DNA from: Acidobacteriota bacterium
GTDB lineage: Bacteria; Acidobacteriota; Terriglobia; Versatilivoradales; Versatilivoraceae
Length of the DNA stretch: 5,632 nucleotides
NCBI GenBank assembly: GCA_026706225.1
Contig: JAPOZE010000330.1
Span: forward strand, 1-5,632
Direction of reading: 5' to 3'
Shown: positions 5,272 through 5,632 of the stretch, piece by piece
Layout of the letters: each line of letters opens with the position of its first letter
How positions within the stretch are numbered: position 1 is the stretch's first letter
The notes under the pieces: generated by a model
Told to the model about the DNA's origin: nothing
Databases searched by the model: none
Seen by the model: the letters and a program-made list of their open reading frames with translations, nothing else
Program-made: the position numbers and the translations under genes

Positions 5272-5632
5272 GTGATTCACTTTCCGGTCCTGCGCTGGGG
5301 AGAGCCCTACAAGAGCCTGGAAGTCGAGAAGGTGGTCCACTTCGCCACCGGAGAGCCGGTAGCCGAGGTCAGCCAGGCCAATCCCGGCCTGGTGGCCAGG
5401 GACATGCGACGCGCCGAGCGGGCGCGCCAAGTCTTGCGCGAGATCCCGTCCGAGGAGCTTCTGGCCAGGATCCAGAAGGCCGGCGGCCTCTTCTCCTCGG
5501 CCGAGCTGCCCCTGGGAGAAGGGACTCAGACTCCCGAGGAGTTTGTCCGGCAACAGTCGGCGACCACGGGTCTGCCGGAGCACATGTGCCGCATGAACAT
5601 GGCCAAGCTCAGGTATGTCCTGGACGAGATCG
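5272..5632 (+). CDS. Aldehyde dehydrogenase / LuxC-like acyl reductase, N-terminal part (truncated by window)
   Basis: The first 120 residues of a protein run off the right edge. The opening, MIHFPVLRWGEPYKSL, with HFATGEPVAEVSQANPGL at about 23-40, is the N-terminal form I recall from a family annotated as aldehyde dehydrogenase in Acidobacteria and related phyla. Residues 92-120 (VRQQSATTGLPEHMCRMNM and on, then LRYVLDEI) resemble the helical segment before the NAD(P)-binding fold in LuxC-type acyl reductases. The catalytic Cys and cofactor motifs would lie beyond the window, so activity cannot be judged. The gene starts 66 nt after the stop of the adenylating enzyme on the same strand and is probably co-transcribed with it. 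Together they suggest acid activation followed by reduction to an aldehyde, or the reverse oxidation. The start is GTG at 5272 with a strong SD; ATG at 5260 would add 4 residues. Family confidence is moderate because only the N-terminus is seen. Confidence 0.65.
   Translation, partial: MIHFPVLRWGEPYKSLEVEKVVHFATGEPVAEVSQANPGLVARDMRRAERARQVLREIPSEELLARIQKAGGLFSSAELPLGEGTQTPEEFVRQQSATTGLPEHMCRMNMAKLRYVLDEI

Noticed and set aside
3883..5583. A 566-codon open frame on the minus strand opposite the adenylating enzyme and the ALDH-like gene
   Set aside because: Its translation shows no recognisable domain and is rich in Gly, Pro, Arg and Gln, as expected for antisense of GC-rich genes. The plus-strand frames carry clear family motifs over the same bases.

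Overview
The window looks like a chromosomal segment of a GC-rich, Gram-negative-type bacterium, most likely an acidobacterium (Acidobacteriota). The main pointer is the pilin at the left end. Its N-terminus (MRKGFSLIELLIVVAI), the following PNLLRARRSANEASA segment and its cysteine-free C-terminus are the form I associate with the abundant PilA-like pseudopilins of that phylum. A YjgN-type membrane protein beside an M48 peptidase is also typical of Gram-negative bacteria. The taxonomic call is an inference from protein style, not from a marker gene.

Layout, left to right. Positions 1-136 are a window edge with no gene that can be supported. A type IV pilin-like gene (137-571, minus) has a recognisable sigma70-type promoter at 625-652. 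It diverges from a two-gene plus-strand unit: a three-repeat DUF898/YjgN membrane protein (750-1883) followed after 10 nt by a membrane-anchored M48 metallopeptidase with a DUF7092-like N-terminal domain (1894-3030). The peptidase gene runs tail-to-tail into an SMP-30/gluconolactonase-family gene on the minus strand (3008-3886), with a 23-bp overlap of coding sequence. A 212-bp divergent spacer (3887-4098) holds a small tandem/inverted repeat of ATCCTGT-type 9-mers, a perfect TATAAT on the plus strand, and a 22-codon leader ORF whose stop overlaps the next start (ATGA). Then comes a plus-strand pair: a short adenylate-forming (ANL/PaaK-like) enzyme of 368 aa without the usual C-terminal domain (4099-5205), and the 5' part of a gene for an aldehyde dehydrogenase/LuxC-like acyl reductase (5272 to the window end, truncated).

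How the genes may work together. The DUF898 and M48 genes form a probable translationally coupled envelope module, perhaps a membrane component with an associated periplasmic peptidase. The adenylating enzyme and the ALDH-like protein look like a two-protein carboxylate-activation and reduction system. They are comparable in logic to LuxE (acyl-protein synthetase) plus LuxC (acyl reductase), with no luciferase genes visible. The substrate is unknown. This pair is the most interesting part of the window. The very long minus-strand open frames opposite these genes are best explained as GC-rich antisense shadows.
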